Below, one piece after another: positions 52,936-64,000 of a DNA stretch of 64,000 nt; position 1 is the stretch's first letter, and each line of letters opens with the position of its first letter. The DNA comes from Bradyrhizobium sp. CB3481 (lineage in GTDB: Bacteria > Pseudomonadota > Alphaproteobacteria > Rhizobiales > Xanthobacteraceae). The position numbers were made by a program, and so were the translations under genes. A model generated the notes under the pieces. That model was not told the DNA's origin and made no database searches. It saw only the letters and a list, made by a program, of their open reading frames with translations. The stretch spans positions 4,174,501 to 4,238,500 of the forward strand of contig NZ_CP121647.1 of the NCBI RefSeq assembly GCF_029714305.1. Direction: 5' to 3'.

Positions 52936-55272
52936 TCAGTTGCCTGTCGCGGCTTCGGTTTTTGCTTGATCATTGGTCGCGGATGCCGCCGCATTGGTTT
53001 CGCTTGACGACCCTTTTGTTTCACTTGCCCGCCGACCTGCTTCCGCAGTCGGCGGCTTCGCCTGGCCGGAGACGGCGAAGCGCAGCCGCATCCACGCCCC
53101 GCGCTGCCCGGGCCGGAAATCGGAAGCGTCCTTGAGTTCGATGCGGCCGCCATGGTCTTCCAATACGCGGCCGACAATGGCGAGCCCGAGTCCAGTGCCC
53201 TTTGCCCGCGTCGTCACATAGGGCTCCAGCAGCCGCGCACGGCTCACCTTGGGCAGTCCGATGCCATTGTCGACCACGTCGATCACGATGTCGTCGTTTT
53301 CGCGGGCGGCGACGACGTCGATGCGGCCCTTGCCGAGTTCTTCCGGCGGCACCTGCTCGATCGCCTCGGTCGCGTTCTTGATGATGTTGGTCAGCGCCTG
53401 CGAGATCAGCCGGCGGTCGAACTGCGCGCGCATCGGATCCTGCTTGATATCGGCCTCGATATCGAGATCGGGATGGCCGACCTTCATGAGAAATACCGCC
53501 TGCCGCACGGTATCGGCGACGTCCTCGCCTTCCATGACCGGCTTTGGCATCCGCGCGAAGCGGGAGAATTCATCGACCATCCTTCTGATGTCGTCGACCT
53601 GTCGTACGATGGTTTCGGTACATTGTTCGAAGATGTTCTTGTCTTCGATGATGACCTTGCCGAATTTACGGCGGATTCGTTCCGCGGAGAGCTGGATCGG
53701 CGTCAGCGGGTTCTTGATTTCATGGGCGATGCGCCGCGCCACGTCGCCCCATGCCGAGGTTCGCTGCGCCGAGACCAGCTCGGTGATGTCGTCGAGCGTG
53801 ATGATGTAGCTGTCGCGCGAGCCGCTGGTCTGCTCGGCGCTGACGCGGACCGACAGGTTGCGCTCATGGCCGTCGCGCATGATCGTGATCTGGCCCTGCA
53901 CCAGGCGCTGCGCTCCTTCGCGCGCGGTCTTCATCATGTCGTCGAGCTCGGGCAGCACGTCCGACAGCGGATGGTCGAGCGTCTCGGATTCGGCGTGGCC
54001 AATCAGCTTCTCGGCCGAGCGGTTCAGAATGCCGACGCTGCCCGACGCATCGACGCCGATGATGCCGGCGCTGGCCGAGGACAGCACCGCCTCGATGAAG
54101 CGGCGGCGGCTGTCGATCAGGTCAGACGCGCTGACCAGCTCGTCGCGCTGGCTGCGCAGTTCGGCCGTCATCTTGTTGAAGGTCTCGCCGAGCTGCGCGA
54201 GGTCGCCCTCGGATTTGTGGACCGGCACCTGGACGTGCAGATCGCCGGTCGAGACGATATTGGCCGCGCTCATCAGATTGCGGATCGGCGCCACCAGCCA
54301 GTTGGCAAAGTTCAATCCGATCAGCACCGACGCCATCAAGATCGTCAGCGCAATCACTGCAAACATCAGCGCGAAGGTGACCTGGATGCCGAGCCGGCGC
54401 GCCTCGATCTGGGCATATTCGGCAACGCTTGCCTGCGTCTGCTTCAGCTGGCTGACCACCCGGGGTTCGAGCAGCCGGGCAACATAAAGGAAAGTGTCGG
54501 TAAAGCCGCGCAGGCGAATGACGGCAGCGACATAGTTTTCTTCCGGAAAGACCCCGATCTCCGGCTTGGTTTCGCTGACATCGTTGAGGAACTCCTGGGG
54601 CGGCGTCGCAAATTGCTGGTTGATGCCGGTTTGCGCCGTCACCAGAACGTTGCGATCCTTGTCGATCAGCATCGCGCCGGGCAAATTGCGCGATGCCGCA
54701 TTGCTGGTCAGCAACTCCAAAAATGACTGCCGGTCCTGGTCGTAAAGCGGCCGCGCATTCGAGAGGTCGTTGGCCATCCCGAGGATGTCGCTGTTGATCA
54801 GATAGGCGTGCTCATTGACGTAGGCCCGGGCAATGTTCAGCGAGTTCTCGATCGCGGCGCGCGTCGGCCCGGAAAACAACCTATCGAGGCCGCGATCGAG
54901 GGTGACATTGGCGACAATGGCAACCACGACCGCCGGGAGTACGGCGATGACGGAGAACAGGCCGACGATCTGGACGTGCAGCCGCGCCGCCGCCCGGCCG
55001 CGCCGCCGCGCCTGGATCACCAGCCAGACTTCGCGGACGATGATGCCAACCAGCAGCAGGACGGTCGCCGCATTGATCAGCAGGAACGAATAGACAACGT
55101 GCCGGGTCGGCTCGATCGGTGTCAGGCCGGCCAGGACCATGAAGGTCAGAAACGCCGACAGCAGCGCGATCGCAACCGCAAACGGCGCCACCCATTTCCG
55201 CAGGATCCCTCCTCCGGATTCGGCAAGCGACGGGTCTAATGATGGTGCCGAGGTCGTCTCTGCGGTGGTCAT
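52936..55272 (-). CDS. ntrY: Nitrogen regulation sensor kinase NtrY
   Basis: This 778-residue membrane kinase has several N-terminal membrane helices (about 30-125), a periplasmic region, another helix near 300, HAMP (about 320-370), PAS (about 380-500), HisKA with [14 protein letters not shown], and HATPase (DNGIGLPKV and TGLGLAIVGR). The C-terminal tail of about 40 residues is Lys/Ala/Thr-rich and probably disordered. It phosphorylates NtrX and has been linked to redox sensing in Brucella. It is the first gene of the ntrYX pair. Confidence 0.95.
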   Translation of the reverse strand: MTTAETTSAPSLDPSLAESGGGILRKWVAPFAVAIALLSAFLTFMVLAGLTPIEPTRHVVYSFLLINAATVLLLVGIIVREVWLVIQARRRGRAAARLHVQIVGLFSVIAVLPAVVVAIVANVTLDRGLDRLFSGPTRAAIENSLNIARAYVNEHAYLINSDILGMANDLSNARPLYDQDRQSFLELLTSNAASRNLPGAMLIDKDRNVLVTAQTGINQQFATPPQEFLNDVSETKPEIGVFPEENYVAAVIRLRGFTDTFLYVARLLEPRVVSQLKQTQASVAEYAQIEARRLGIQVTFALMFAVIALTILMASVLIGLNFANWLVAPIRNLMSAANIVSTGDLHVQVPVHKSEGDLAQLGETFNKMTAELRSQRDELVSASDLIDSRRRFIEAVLSSASAGIIGVDASGSVGILNRSAEKLIGHAESETLDHPLSDVLPELDDMMKTAREGAQRLVQGQITIMRDGHERNLSVRVSAEQTSGSRDSYIITLDDITELVSAQRTSAWGDVARRIAHEIKNPLTPIQLSAERIRRKFGKVIIEDKNIFEQCTETIVRQVDDIRRMVDEFSRFARMPKPVMEGEDVADTVRQAVFLMKVGHPDLDIEADIKQDPMRAQFDRRLISQALTNIIKNATEAIEQVPPEELGKGRIDVVAARENDDIVIDVVDNGIGLPKVSRARLLEPYVTTRAKGTGLGLAIVGRVLEDHGGRIELKDASDFRPGQRGAWMRLRFAVSGQAKPPTAEAGRRASETKGSSSETNAAASATNDQAKTEAATGN

Positions 55273-55729
55273 TCCGGCAATCGGTGAGCTGAAGGGCGTA
55301 GGCCCGCCTGTTCGCGGACTGATGCATTCATATCACAATGTTGCCGAAATGCGGCATCAGTAAGATGTTCGCTTTATCAACAGCTTACGGGCGTTATTTT
55401 CAAGCAAGTGGTAAAATTGCCAGAACGCCGAATCACGAAATCCGGCCCTCACCGGTTTATTGCGAAGCTGCCATCGGCAAGCTTAATCGGACAAGGCATG
55501 GGGGATTTGGGAAAGACGCTCAAACTTTTCTGCGCCAGAACCGTGCAGCAACGTTTCAACCGCGAGGTCCCATCCTGCCCAAGTTCCCGCGGCGCTGCCA
55601 GCGCCCCTTCTGATCAGGGTGGGGAGGTCACGAAATCGGGTAGCTTCACCAAGCCATCGCGCGTGCAAGGCGCGTACTCATAGCGAATAATGAGTGCGCG
55701 CCCCCAGTCCCCGATGGGTTCATGATTCG
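55273..55729. other. Intergenic region between ntrC and ntrY with a large hairpin
   Basis: About 457 bases with no supported gene. The main feature is the inverted repeat at 55669-55702. The rest probably carries the ntrY promoter; the part near 55330-55440 is less GC-rich. Confidence 0.5.
55669..55702. terminator. 13-bp inverted repeat downstream of ntrC
   Basis: GGCGCGTACTCAT pairs with ATGAGTGCGCGCC across an 8-base loop with one mismatch. It begins 28 bases after the ntrC stop on the minus strand. There is no T tract, so it is a candidate Rho-dependent or mRNA 3'-end stabilising hairpin. Confidence 0.5.
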
Positions 55730-57172
<1,443 letters not shown>

Positions 57173-57181
57173 CACTATTCC

Positions 57182-58357
57182 TCATCTTGCGTCCTGTGAG
57201 GCAGGCGGCAGCGTACCCGGAACGCCGTCGCGGTTGCTTTGGTCGAACTGTTTGGCTGGATTGAACATCGGCATCAGCACGCGGAACGTCGTCTTCCGCG
57301 GCTGGGATTCGCATTCGATGATGCCGCCGTGATCGCCGACGATCTTGGCGACCAGCGCGAGCCCGAGCCCGCTGCCGGTCTGCTTTGTCGTCACGAAGGG
57401 ATCGAACAGGTTCGGCAGCAAGTCTTCCGGCACGCCGGAACCATTGTCCTTGACGCAGAACTCGAGCGGCAGCGACACGCGCGATTTCTTGCCCGGCACC
57501 GACAGGCGGACACCGGGACGGAAGGCGGTGGTGAGCTGGATCTCCGCATCGCTGCCGAGATCGGCAACGGCTTCCGCGGCGTTCTTGACGAGGTTGAGGA
57601 ACACCTGGATGAGCTGATCCTGATTGGCCAGCACCGGCGGCAGCGACGGATCGTATTCCTCGATAAAGCGGATGTTGCGGGCGAAGCCGGATTGCGCCAG
57701 CCGTTTGACGTGATCGAGCACGGAATGGATGTTGACCGGCCCGCGCGCCACCGGGCGGTCGTCGCCAAACACTTCCATGCGATCGACCAGCGTGACGATG
57801 CGGTCGGCTTCGTCGCAAATCAGCCGGGTCAGCATGCGGTCTTCGGAGGATGCCGCCTGCTCCAGCAATTGCGCTGCCCCGCGAATGCCGGACAAGGGAT
57901 TCTTGATCTCATGCGCCAGCATCGCAGCCAGCGCGATCACCGAGCGCGCCGCGCTGCGGTGCGTGAGCTGCCGGTCCATCTTGTCGGCGATGGTGCGCTC
58001 CTGCAGCATCACGACGATGTGGCCGGGCCGTTCGGTGAGCGGTGCGACGTGAAGATCGACCTGGCGATCGCCACCGATACGGGGCGTGCCGAGGTCGACC
58101 TTATATTCGTTGACCGGCGAACCGCTCGCGCGCACCTGGTCGATCAGCGCCAGCAGTGGACTACCGAACGGTACCAGCTCCTTGAGGGATTGACGGCGCA
58201 GGAACTGCGCCGAGATTTCGAAAAAGGATTCGGCGGCGATATTGGCATCAACGATGCGGCCATCGGGCGCCACCAGCAACACCGGATTGGGCAGCGCGTT
58301 GAGGATGGCCTCGCTGTCGGTGGGCACGGCGCGGCGATGCTCTGCGGCTGAGGTCAT
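57182..58357 (-). CDS. ntrB: Nitrogen regulation sensor kinase NtrB
   Basis: This 391-residue cytoplasmic kinase has a PAS domain (about 15-120; [18 protein letters not shown]), a HisKA domain with His149 in [16 protein letters not shown], and an HATPase domain with NGSGVPEDL and [12 protein letters not shown]. Together with PII it controls NtrC phosphorylation. ATG 58357 overlaps the dusB stop (ATGA), which sets the start. Confidence 0.96.
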   Translation of the reverse strand: MTSAAEHRRAVPTDSEAILNALPNPVLLVAPDGRIVDANIAAESFFEISAQFLRRQSLKELVPFGSPLLALIDQVRASGSPVNEYKVDLGTPRIGGDRQVDLHVAPLTERPGHIVVMLQERTIADKMDRQLTHRSAARSVIALAAMLAHEIKNPLSGIRGAAQLLEQAASSEDRMLTRLICDEADRIVTLVDRMEVFGDDRPVARGPVNIHSVLDHVKRLAQSGFARNIRFIEEYDPSLPPVLANQDQLIQVFLNLVKNAAEAVADLGSDAEIQLTTAFRPGVRLSVPGKKSRVSLPLEFCVKDNGSGVPEDLLPNLFDPFVTTKQTGSGLGLALVAKIVGDHGGIIECESQPRKTTFRVLMPMFNPAKQFDQSNRDGVPGTLPPASQDAR

Positions 58358-59388
58358 GCAGCAGCACTCCATGCGAAATCATCGAACGCATCCTGCAGCG
58401 ATCGATGCACGCGGCGTGGGTCCTCCGACGTCAGAATCTTCTGCCGCCAGCCCTTCAGCGTCTCTGCCGGCGTACGGCTGTATTGGGCGGCGGTTTCCAG
58501 CGCCCAGCCGAGATGCTTGCGGGCGTGCTTGAGCCCGATGCGCAGCCCGTAATGGCTGCAAACCTCGTCATAGAGGGCGCGCACATGGGCGAGCTGTTCG
58601 GCGAGCGCCGGAGCGGTCTCGGCCTTACCGGTTTCGAGCCGACGCGCGATCTGTCCGGGCAGCCAGGGTTGGCCCTGCGCGCCGCGCCCGATCATCACGG
58701 CGTCCGCCCCCGAGGCCTTCAGCGCCTGTACAGCCTTGTCGAACGAGGTGATATCGCCGTTGACGACAAGCGGTACGGAGACCGCATTCCTGACCGCGCG
58801 CACCGCATTCCAGTTCGCCTCGCCTTTATAGAACTGGCAGCGCGTGCGGCCGTGCACGGTGATCATCTGCACGCCAGCGCTTTCCGCGCGGCGCGCCAGT
58901 TCGGGCGCGTTGAGCGATCGATCGTCCCAGCCGAGCCGCATCTTCAACGTCACCGGAACCTTGACCGCAGCAATCGTTGCTTCGATCAGCTTGAGCGCAT
59001 GATCGAGATCGCGCATCAGCGCCGAGCCCGACTGCCCGCCGGTGACGTGACGCGCCGGACAGCCCATGTTGATGTCGATGATGTCGGCGCCGCCGGCTTC
59101 CGCAACGCGGGCGCCCTCCGCCATCCAGCGCGCCTCGCAGCCCGCCAGCTGAACAACGTGCGGTCCGATCCCAGCTCTCTCGCAGCGCAGAAGCGACATT
59201 GGCCTGCCGTGCACAAGTTCGTCGCTGGCGGTCATCTCGGAGACGACCAATCCGGCGCCGAGGCGGGCAGCCAGGCGTCTGAAGGGGGCATCGGTGACGC
59301 CGGACATCGGCGCCAGGAGAACCCGGTTGGCGGCAGCAATTTCGCCTATTTTCAACGGCTTAGAGCGCGAACTTTCCGGGCCGGTCAC
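58354..59388 (-). CDS. dusB: tRNA-dihydrouridine synthase B (NifR3)
   Basis: This 344-residue flavoenzyme reduces uridine in tRNA. It has the N-terminal [16 protein letters not shown], the catalytic Cys in [20 protein letters not shown] and the [15 protein letters not shown] motif. It starts at a GTG. It is the first gene of the dusB-ntrB-ntrC operon (nifR3-ntrBC), a conserved arrangement in rhizobia. Confidence 0.95.
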   Translation of the reverse strand: MTGPESSRSKPLKIGEIAAANRVLLAPMSGVTDAPFRRLAARLGAGLVVSEMTASDELVHGRPMSLLRCERAGIGPHVVQLAGCEARWMAEGARVAEAGGADIIDINMGCPARHVTGGQSGSALMRDLDHALKLIEATIAAVKVPVTLKMRLGWDDRSLNAPELARRAESAGVQMITVHGRTRCQFYKGEANWNAVRAVRNAVSVPLVVNGDITSFDKAVQALKASGADAVMIGRGAQGQPWLPGQIARRLETGKAETAPALAEQLAHVRALYDEVCSHYGLRIGLKHARKHLGWALETAAQYSRTPAETLKGWRQKILTSEDPRRVHRSLQDAFDDFAWSAAA

Positions 59389-59640
59389 GGCGTTCTCATG
59401 GTTGGGGCGGCGGCTTCATTGCAACCGTCGACGCCTATTTTGAGCACAAATCTTGGGCAGTCAAGCTTCTTGCCTACACTTTAGACAGAACTATCATTTG
59501 TGCAAGTGCACTGCAACAAAAACTGCTTTTCCCACAGGTGACGGGAATCACTCTGCTTTCGGTATTCGGCATGGTAAGGGCTGTGCGCCGGCGCGGCCGA
59601 CACCCTCCTTAACCCTCGATTCCTTTGTATTTGAGACCAG

Positions 59641-60837
59641 ATGCCCAGACCTGAGCGCACCGCCGCCATCCTCGTCGCAGCCGGACGCGGGCTTCGCGCC
59701 GGCGCCGGCGGACCCAAGCAATATCGCGAGATCGGCGGGCAGACGGTGATCTTCCGGGCCATGCAGGCGTTCTGCCAGCATCCGGACGTGTTCGCCGTGC
59801 AACCGGTGGTCAATCCCGATGATGCCGCGATCTTCAATGAAGCCGTCGCGGGACTACGCCATCAGCCGCCAACCAATGGCGGTGCGACTCGCCAGGCATC
59901 GGTGCATGCCGGGCTCGAGGCGCTGGCGGCGGAAAAGCCCGACATCGTCCTGATCCACGACGCGGCGCGGCCGTTCGTTACACCGGATGTGATTTCGCGC
60001 GCGATCGATGCTGCCGGCCGGACCGGCGCCGCCATCCCGACCGTTGCTGTTGCCGACACGATCAAGCAGGTCTGTGATGCCGGCAACGTCGAGGCGACGC
60101 CGGACCGTGCGAGACTGCGGATCGCGCAAACGCCGCAGGCGTTTCGCTTCGATGTCATTCTCGATGCCCACCGCCGCGCCGCGCGCGAGGGCCGCAGCGA
60201 TTTCACAGATGATGCGGCACTCGCGGAATGGGCGGGATTGACGGTGGCGACCTTTGAAGGCGATCCTGCAAACATGAAACTGACAACGCCAGAAGATTTC
60301 GTCCGCGAGGAAGCCCGCCTCGCCGCCCAGCTCGGCGACATCAGGACCGGCACCGGCTATGACGTGCACGCCTTCGGCGATGGCGATCATTTGATGCTTT
60401 GCGGCGTCCGCGTACCGCACACCCGCGGGTTTCTTGCCCATTCCGACGGCGATGTCGGCCTGCATGCCCTGGTCGACGCCATTCTCGGCGCGCTGGCGGA
60501 TGGCGATATCGGCTCGCACTTTCCGCCGAGCGATCCGCAATGGAAGGGTGCCGCTTCGGACAAGTTCCTGAAGTACGCTGTCGACCGCGTCACGGCGCGC
60601 GGCGGCCGCGTAGCCAATCTCGAAGTCACGATGATCTGCGAGCGTCCCAAGATCGGGCCGCTGCGCGACGTCATGCGGGCCCGCATTGCTGAGATCACCG
60701 GGCTTGATATCTCCCGCGTCGCGGTGAAGGCGACGACCAGCGAACGGCTTGGCTTCACCGGTCGCGAGGAAGGCATCGCCGCCACCGCGAGCGCCACCAT
60801 CCGCCTCCCCTGGGACGATAAAGGTTGGGGCGAGTAA
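59641..60837 (+). CDS. ispDF: Bifunctional 2-C-methyl-D-erythritol 4-phosphate cytidylyltransferase / MECDP synthase
   Basis: This 398-residue protein fuses IspD (about 1-230; [17 protein letters not shown] and [11 protein letters not shown]) with IspF (about 235-398; [13 protein letters not shown] and [19 protein letters not shown]). It carries out the third and fifth steps of the MEP isoprenoid pathway. The fusion is typical of alphaproteobacteria. It is followed by pncC, which overlaps the end region by translation coupling. Confidence 0.96.
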   Translation: MPRPERTAAILVAAGRGLRAGAGGPKQYREIGGQTVIFRAMQAFCQHPDVFAVQPVVNPDDAAIFNEAVAGLRHQPPTNGGATRQASVHAGLEALAAEKPDIVLIHDAARPFVTPDVISRAIDAAGRTGAAIPTVAVADTIKQVCDAGNVEATPDRARLRIAQTPQAFRFDVILDAHRRAAREGRSDFTDDAALAEWAGLTVATFEGDPANMKLTTPEDFVREEARLAAQLGDIRTGTGYDVHAFGDGDHLMLCGVRVPHTRGFLAHSDGDVGLHALVDAILGALADGDIGSHFPPSDPQWKGAASDKFLKYAVDRVTARGGRVANLEVTMICERPKIGPLRDVMRARIAEITGLDISRVAVKATTSERLGFTGREEGIAATASATIRLPWDDKGWGE

Positions 60838-60838
60838 A

Positions 60839-61438
60839 ATGAGCGGCAGCGACGCGCGCGCCCTCTCCCGCTCGCTGCTCGATCTATGCCGGATGCGCAA
60901 GCTGACGATCGCGACGGCCGAGTCCTGCACGGGGGGGCTGGTCGCCGGCGCGCTCACCGACATTCCCGGCTCATCCGACGTGATCGACCGCGGCTTCGTC
61001 ACCTATTCCAATGAGGCCAAGCGCGCGATGCTTGGCGTCAAGCTTTCGACACTCACAACCTTCGGCGCCGTGAGCAAGGAAACCGCGACCGCGATGGCAG
61101 TCGGCGCGCTGGAAAAGGCCGGCGTCGATCTCGCGGTATCCATCACCGGCATCGCAGGCCCGGGCGGCGCCACGCCGGGCAAGCCGGTTGGCCTCGTCCA
61201 TTTCGCGGTCGCCTCGCGCGACGGAAAGATCGTGCACCGCGAGTTCCGCTTCGGCGCCATCGGCCGCACCACGGTGCGTCAGCGCTCCGTGGTGGAAGCG
61301 CTGCGCATGTTGATGGAGCTGGCGCGCGGACCGCAGCCGCCGATCAAACCGCGCCAGACGATGAGCCGGCTGCGACCGCGGGTGGCGCGAACGCCCCGGC
61401 GCAGCGCCGTCAAGCGGCGCCGGCCGACGCGCACATAA
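60839..61438 (+). CDS. pncC: CinA C-terminal-type nicotinamide-nucleotide amidohydrolase
   Basis: This 199-residue protein has the CinA-C motifs [28 protein letters not shown] and ITGIAGPGG. PncC deamidates NMN in pyridine nucleotide recycling. The ATG lies just after the ispDF stop, a common alphaproteobacterial pairing. The last 35 residues are an Arg-rich tail beyond the usual CinA-C length. Confidence 0.9.
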   Translation: MSGSDARALSRSLLDLCRMRKLTIATAESCTGGLVAGALTDIPGSSDVIDRGFVTYSNEAKRAMLGVKLSTLTTFGAVSKETATAMAVGALEKAGVDLAVSITGIAGPGGATPGKPVGLVHFAVASRDGKIVHREFRFGAIGRTTVRQRSVVEALRMLMELARGPQPPIKPRQTMSRLRPRVARTPRRSAVKRRRPTRT

Positions 61439-61446
61439 GGCCGGCA

Positions 61447-63120
61447 TCAGGCCTGTGCGGCTAGCGCCTTGGCGCGCGTTTCGCTCAGCGAAGCTGCCGG
61501 CGTCAATGCTTCCGGGCTGATCGTGAGCTCGATGATGGCTGGAAGTCCGCTTGCCACGGCTTCATCAAAGGCGCGCGCAAAATCTTCCGTCCGCTCGACG
61601 CGGGCGCCGAAGCCGCCGCAGGCGCGCGCCAGCGCGGCAAAATCCGGGTTGGCGAGATCGGTACCGGAAACGCGGCCCGGATATTCCCGCTCCTGATGCA
61701 TGCGGATCGTGCCGTACATGCCGTTGTTGCAGACGATCACGATCAGCGGCAGCCGGTTCTCGACCGCGGTCATGAACTCCAGCCCGGTCATCTGGAAGCA
61801 GCCGTCGCCGGCAAAGCAGATGACCGTTCGTTCCGGATGCTGCAGCTTGGCGGCGACCGCCGCAGGGAGGCCGTAGCCCATCGAGCCCGAGGTCGGCGCG
61901 AGCTCGGTGCGATACTGCCGATAGCGCCAGAAGCGGTGCACCCAGACGGCATAATTGCCGGCGCCGTTACAGATGATGGTGTCATGGGGCAAGCGGTCGC
62001 TCAAACCGCGCACGACCTGCGAGAGCTGCACATCGCCGGGCGACTTGGTAGGCTCGGTAAAGGCAAGATAGTCGGCATGCGCAGTCTTGACGTAGTCGGC
62101 GCGCGATTGATGCTTCGGTGCCAGTCCCTTGATCGCCGCCGCAAAGGATGCGCTGCTCGCGACCATACCGAGCGTCGGCGAATAAACGCGGCCGATCTCT
62201 TCCGGATCGGGATAGACGTGGACCAGCGGCTGCTTCGGCTTCGGAATATCGAACATTGTGTAGCCGGCCGTGGTGGCCTCTCCGAGCCTTGCGCCAAGCG
62301 CGATCACCAGATCGCTGCTGCGGATCCGCCCAGCGATCTTGGCATCGAGGCCGATGCCGACATGGCCGCCATAGCAGGGATGCAGGTTGTCGAAATAATC
62401 CTGGCAGCGGAACGAAACGCCGACCGGCACCTCATGCGCTGAGGCAAACGCCTCGAGGTCGCGGCGGGCCTGCTCGCTCCATCCGCCGCCGCCGACGATC
62501 AGGAACGGCTTCTTCGCCGCGGACAGCAGCGCGTGGAATTTTTGCAAACCAGCGTCATCCGGTGCGATCGGAAGCGGGTGATAGGGCGGCGCATCCGGCA
62601 CGTCGGCGGTGTCGGTGAGCATATCCTCGGGCAATGCCAGCACAACCGGGCCGGGACGGCCCGAAGTCGCGGTGAAGAAGGCGCGCGAGATGAACTCTGG
62701 AATCCGCCGCGCGTCGTCGATCTGGGCGACCCACTTCGCCATCGGGCCGAACATCTGGCGATAGTCGATTTCCTGAAACGCTTCGCGCTCCATCATGTCG
62801 CGCCCGACCTGCCCCAGCAGCAGGATCAGCGGCGTCGAATCCTGGAACGCGACATGGACGCCGGAAGACGCGTTGGTGGCCCCCGGGCCGCGGGTGGCAA
62901 ACACGATGCCGGGCTTGCCCGTCAGCTTGCCATAGGCTTCCGCCATCATGGCGGCGCCGCCCTCTTGCCGGGCGTTGATGAACCGCACCCGCTGGCTCTG
63001 ATACATGCCGTCAAGCGCCGCCAGGAAGCTTTCACCGGGGACGCCGAACACGGTGTCGGCGCCGTGCAAGGCCAGTTGCTCGATCAGAATATGTCCACCG
63101 GTTCGAATTTTTGCGTCCAT
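61447..63120 (-). CDS. Thiamine pyrophosphate-dependent enzyme, acetolactate synthase-like
   Basis: This 557-residue protein has the three domains of the ALS/benzoylformate decarboxylase family. The catalytic Glu lies in VFGVPGESFLAALDG, with NARQEGGAAMMAEAYGKL. The TPP motif is AGDGCFQMTGLEFMTAV...CNNGMYG. No regulatory subunit gene is adjacent, so this is probably not the ilvB of branched-chain synthesis but one of the catabolic paralogues. The exact substrate is unknown. It converges on pncC. Confidence 0.88.
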   Translation of the reverse strand: MDAKIRTGGHILIEQLALHGADTVFGVPGESFLAALDGMYQSQRVRFINARQEGGAAMMAEAYGKLTGKPGIVFATRGPGATNASSGVHVAFQDSTPLILLLGQVGRDMMEREAFQEIDYRQMFGPMAKWVAQIDDARRIPEFISRAFFTATSGRPGPVVLALPEDMLTDTADVPDAPPYHPLPIAPDDAGLQKFHALLSAAKKPFLIVGGGGWSEQARRDLEAFASAHEVPVGVSFRCQDYFDNLHPCYGGHVGIGLDAKIAGRIRSSDLVIALGARLGEATTAGYTMFDIPKPKQPLVHVYPDPEEIGRVYSPTLGMVASSASFAAAIKGLAPKHQSRADYVKTAHADYLAFTEPTKSPGDVQLSQVVRGLSDRLPHDTIICNGAGNYAVWVHRFWRYRQYRTELAPTSGSMGYGLPAAVAAKLQHPERTVICFAGDGCFQMTGLEFMTAVENRLPLIVIVCNNGMYGTIRMHQEREYPGRVSGTDLANPDFAALARACGGFGARVERTEDFARAFDEAVASGLPAIIELTISPEALTPAASLSETRAKALAAQA

Positions 63121-63222
63121 CGGCTCGTTCCCTCCGCTTGCGGGACTACGGATTTGGGACCGGCTTAAAGAATGGCGTCGGCACCAGCAACCGGTATCTT
63201 GCGATATCAGATATCCCGCCGA

Positions 63223-64000
63223 TCATTGTTCCGGCTGCTGGTCTTTCCGCCCTACCCGCGCCTCGATGCCGGTCACCGCCTCATACGCCTTGATGACGGC
63301 GGTGCAGGACTCGCCGTCATGCCCGAGCAGCGCCGCCTGCCGGTAGGTCTGGTGCACCGCGTCGGCCATGAACCCGGGCAGCCCCGCCTCCTCCAACCAG
63401 CGCGCGTAGTAGCGCACGTCCTTGCGCGCGTTCGCCAGCGACATCAGCGGGGTGAAGTCGCCCTCGAGCGTGGCCTGCCCGTAGAGATCGAGCATGCCGC
63501 TCTTGCCGCCGGCCGCCGAGATGATGCGGATCAATTGAGAAAGATCGAGTCCGTCTTTCGCAGCGAGCGCAAATCCCTCGCACCACGCCGCTACATTGGC
63601 GAAGGCGATGTAATTGTGAATGAGCTTGAGGCGGATGGCGTGGCCCAGCGGACCGATGTGGAAGATGTTTTCGGCATAGAGCTCGAAATAGGGCCTGAGG
63701 TCCTCAAGCAGATCACCCTCCCCACCGAACAGCACGTTGACCTTACCGGCGTCGGCATGTTTTGGCGTTCGCGTCATCGGCGCTTCCGCATAGCGCCCGC
63801 CGGCCGCGCGCACCATGCGGTCGAGCTTCGCCACCATTTGCGGGCTGCCCGTGGTGTGATCGACGATGACGAATCCCAGCGCAGGACCGGCCAGCAGCCC
63901 GTCGCCGCAGGTCATCAACGCCTCGACATCCTCGGCTTCATTGACGCAGATCATGACGATGCGGCAGGTGTCGCGGATTTCCTGAACACTTTTCGCAGCG
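63223..64000 (-). CDS. NAD-dependent beta-hydroxyacid dehydrogenase (partial, 3' end in window)
   Basis: The frame is open to the right edge of the window, so the N-terminal Rossmann glycine motif is missing. The visible approximately 258 residues include the substrate-binding strand with VIDHTTGSPQMVAKL, the MTRTPKHADAGKVNVLFGG stretch and the catalytic-Lys helix GHAIRLKLIHNYIAFAN, with Lys in the position of the family GxxxKxxNN motif. A Gly-rich GGKSGMLDL follows. This is the 3-hydroxyisobutyrate/6-phosphogluconate dehydrogenase superfamily. Substrate is unknown. It is upstream of, and on the same strand as, the TPP enzyme, about 100 bases away, so they may be related in function. Confidence 0.85.
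   Translation of the reverse strand, partial: AAKSVQEIRDTCRIVMICVNEAEDVEALMTCGDGLLAGPALGFVIVDHTTGSPQMVAKLDRMVRAAGGRYAEAPMTRTPKHADAGKVNVLFGGEGDLLEDLRPYFELYAENIFHIGPLGHAIRLKLIHNYIAFANVAAWCEGFALAAKDGLDLSQLIRIISAAGGKSGMLDLYGQATLEGDFTPLMSLANARKDVRYYARWLEEAGLPGFMADAVHQTYRQAALLGHDGESCTAVIKAYEAVTGIEARVGRKDQQPEQ

Noticed and set aside
53152..54726. 524-codon plus-strand frame opposite ntrY
   Set aside because: It is an antisense shadow of the conserved kinase gene with no start signal.

Overview
The window is GC-rich alphaproteobacterial chromosome, most consistent with Bradyrhizobium or a close relative (Nitrobacteraceae). The evidence is gene order and content: dusB-ntrB-ntrC-ntrY-ntrX-hfq-hflX on one strand, a bifunctional ispDF, a fixNOQP-fixGHIS oxidase locus with FixK/FNR boxes, an N-terminal-cysteine FNR/FixK1-type regulator, class I PHA synthase, a Pat-type acyl-CoA synthetase/acetyltransferase fusion, and many tiny membrane proteins. 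No database was searched; species-level placement is inference.

Region 1 (1-25432) is a low-oxygen block. It holds the end of a kinase-like ATPase, a CHAD protein, a universal stress protein, a phasin-like protein with PHA synthase, and the Pat-like fusion. A five-gene minus-strand operon follows (DUF883, holin-like, 141-aa unknown, P-type ATPase, universal stress protein), divergent from a compact Mla lipid-transport operon (mlaE-mlaF-mlaD). Then come a small cytochrome c, the FNR-type regulator, two small ORFs, and the cbb3 oxidase operon ccoNOQP with its assembly operon ccoGHIS. Nine 14-bp boxes of the form TTGA-N6-TCAA lie upstream of these units. Their centres are about 60-86 bp from ten start codons, so the block reads as one FixK/FNR-type regulon, including two small ORFs that would otherwise be ignored.

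Region 2 (25433-28817) is gene-poor. It contains a frameshifted remnant resembling a phage or virion structural protein, a DUF6894 protein, several membrane miniproteins of about 30-60 residues, and tRNA-Ser(UGA).

Region 3 (28818-37551) is mainly housekeeping: rlpA, an epoxide-hydrolase-like gene, a D,D-carboxypeptidase, tmk, holB, metG with a roughly 140-residue Lys/Ala-rich extension, a TatD-family gene and a metallo-beta-lactamase-fold gene.

Region 4 (37552-47940) is metabolic and accessory: an ABM-domain protein, a REP-like repeat, a TRAP transporter with an acyl-CoA synthetase, an enoyl-CoA hydratase-like gene, an outer-membrane barrel-like protein, and a cobalt-type nitrile hydratase operon whose alpha subunit has a His-rich N-terminus.

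Region 5 (47941-64000) holds queC, mazG, hflX-hfq, ntrXY, ntrCB-dusB, ispDF, pncC, a TPP-dependent acetolactate-synthase-like enzyme, and the C-terminal part of a beta-hydroxyacid dehydrogenase cut by the window edge.
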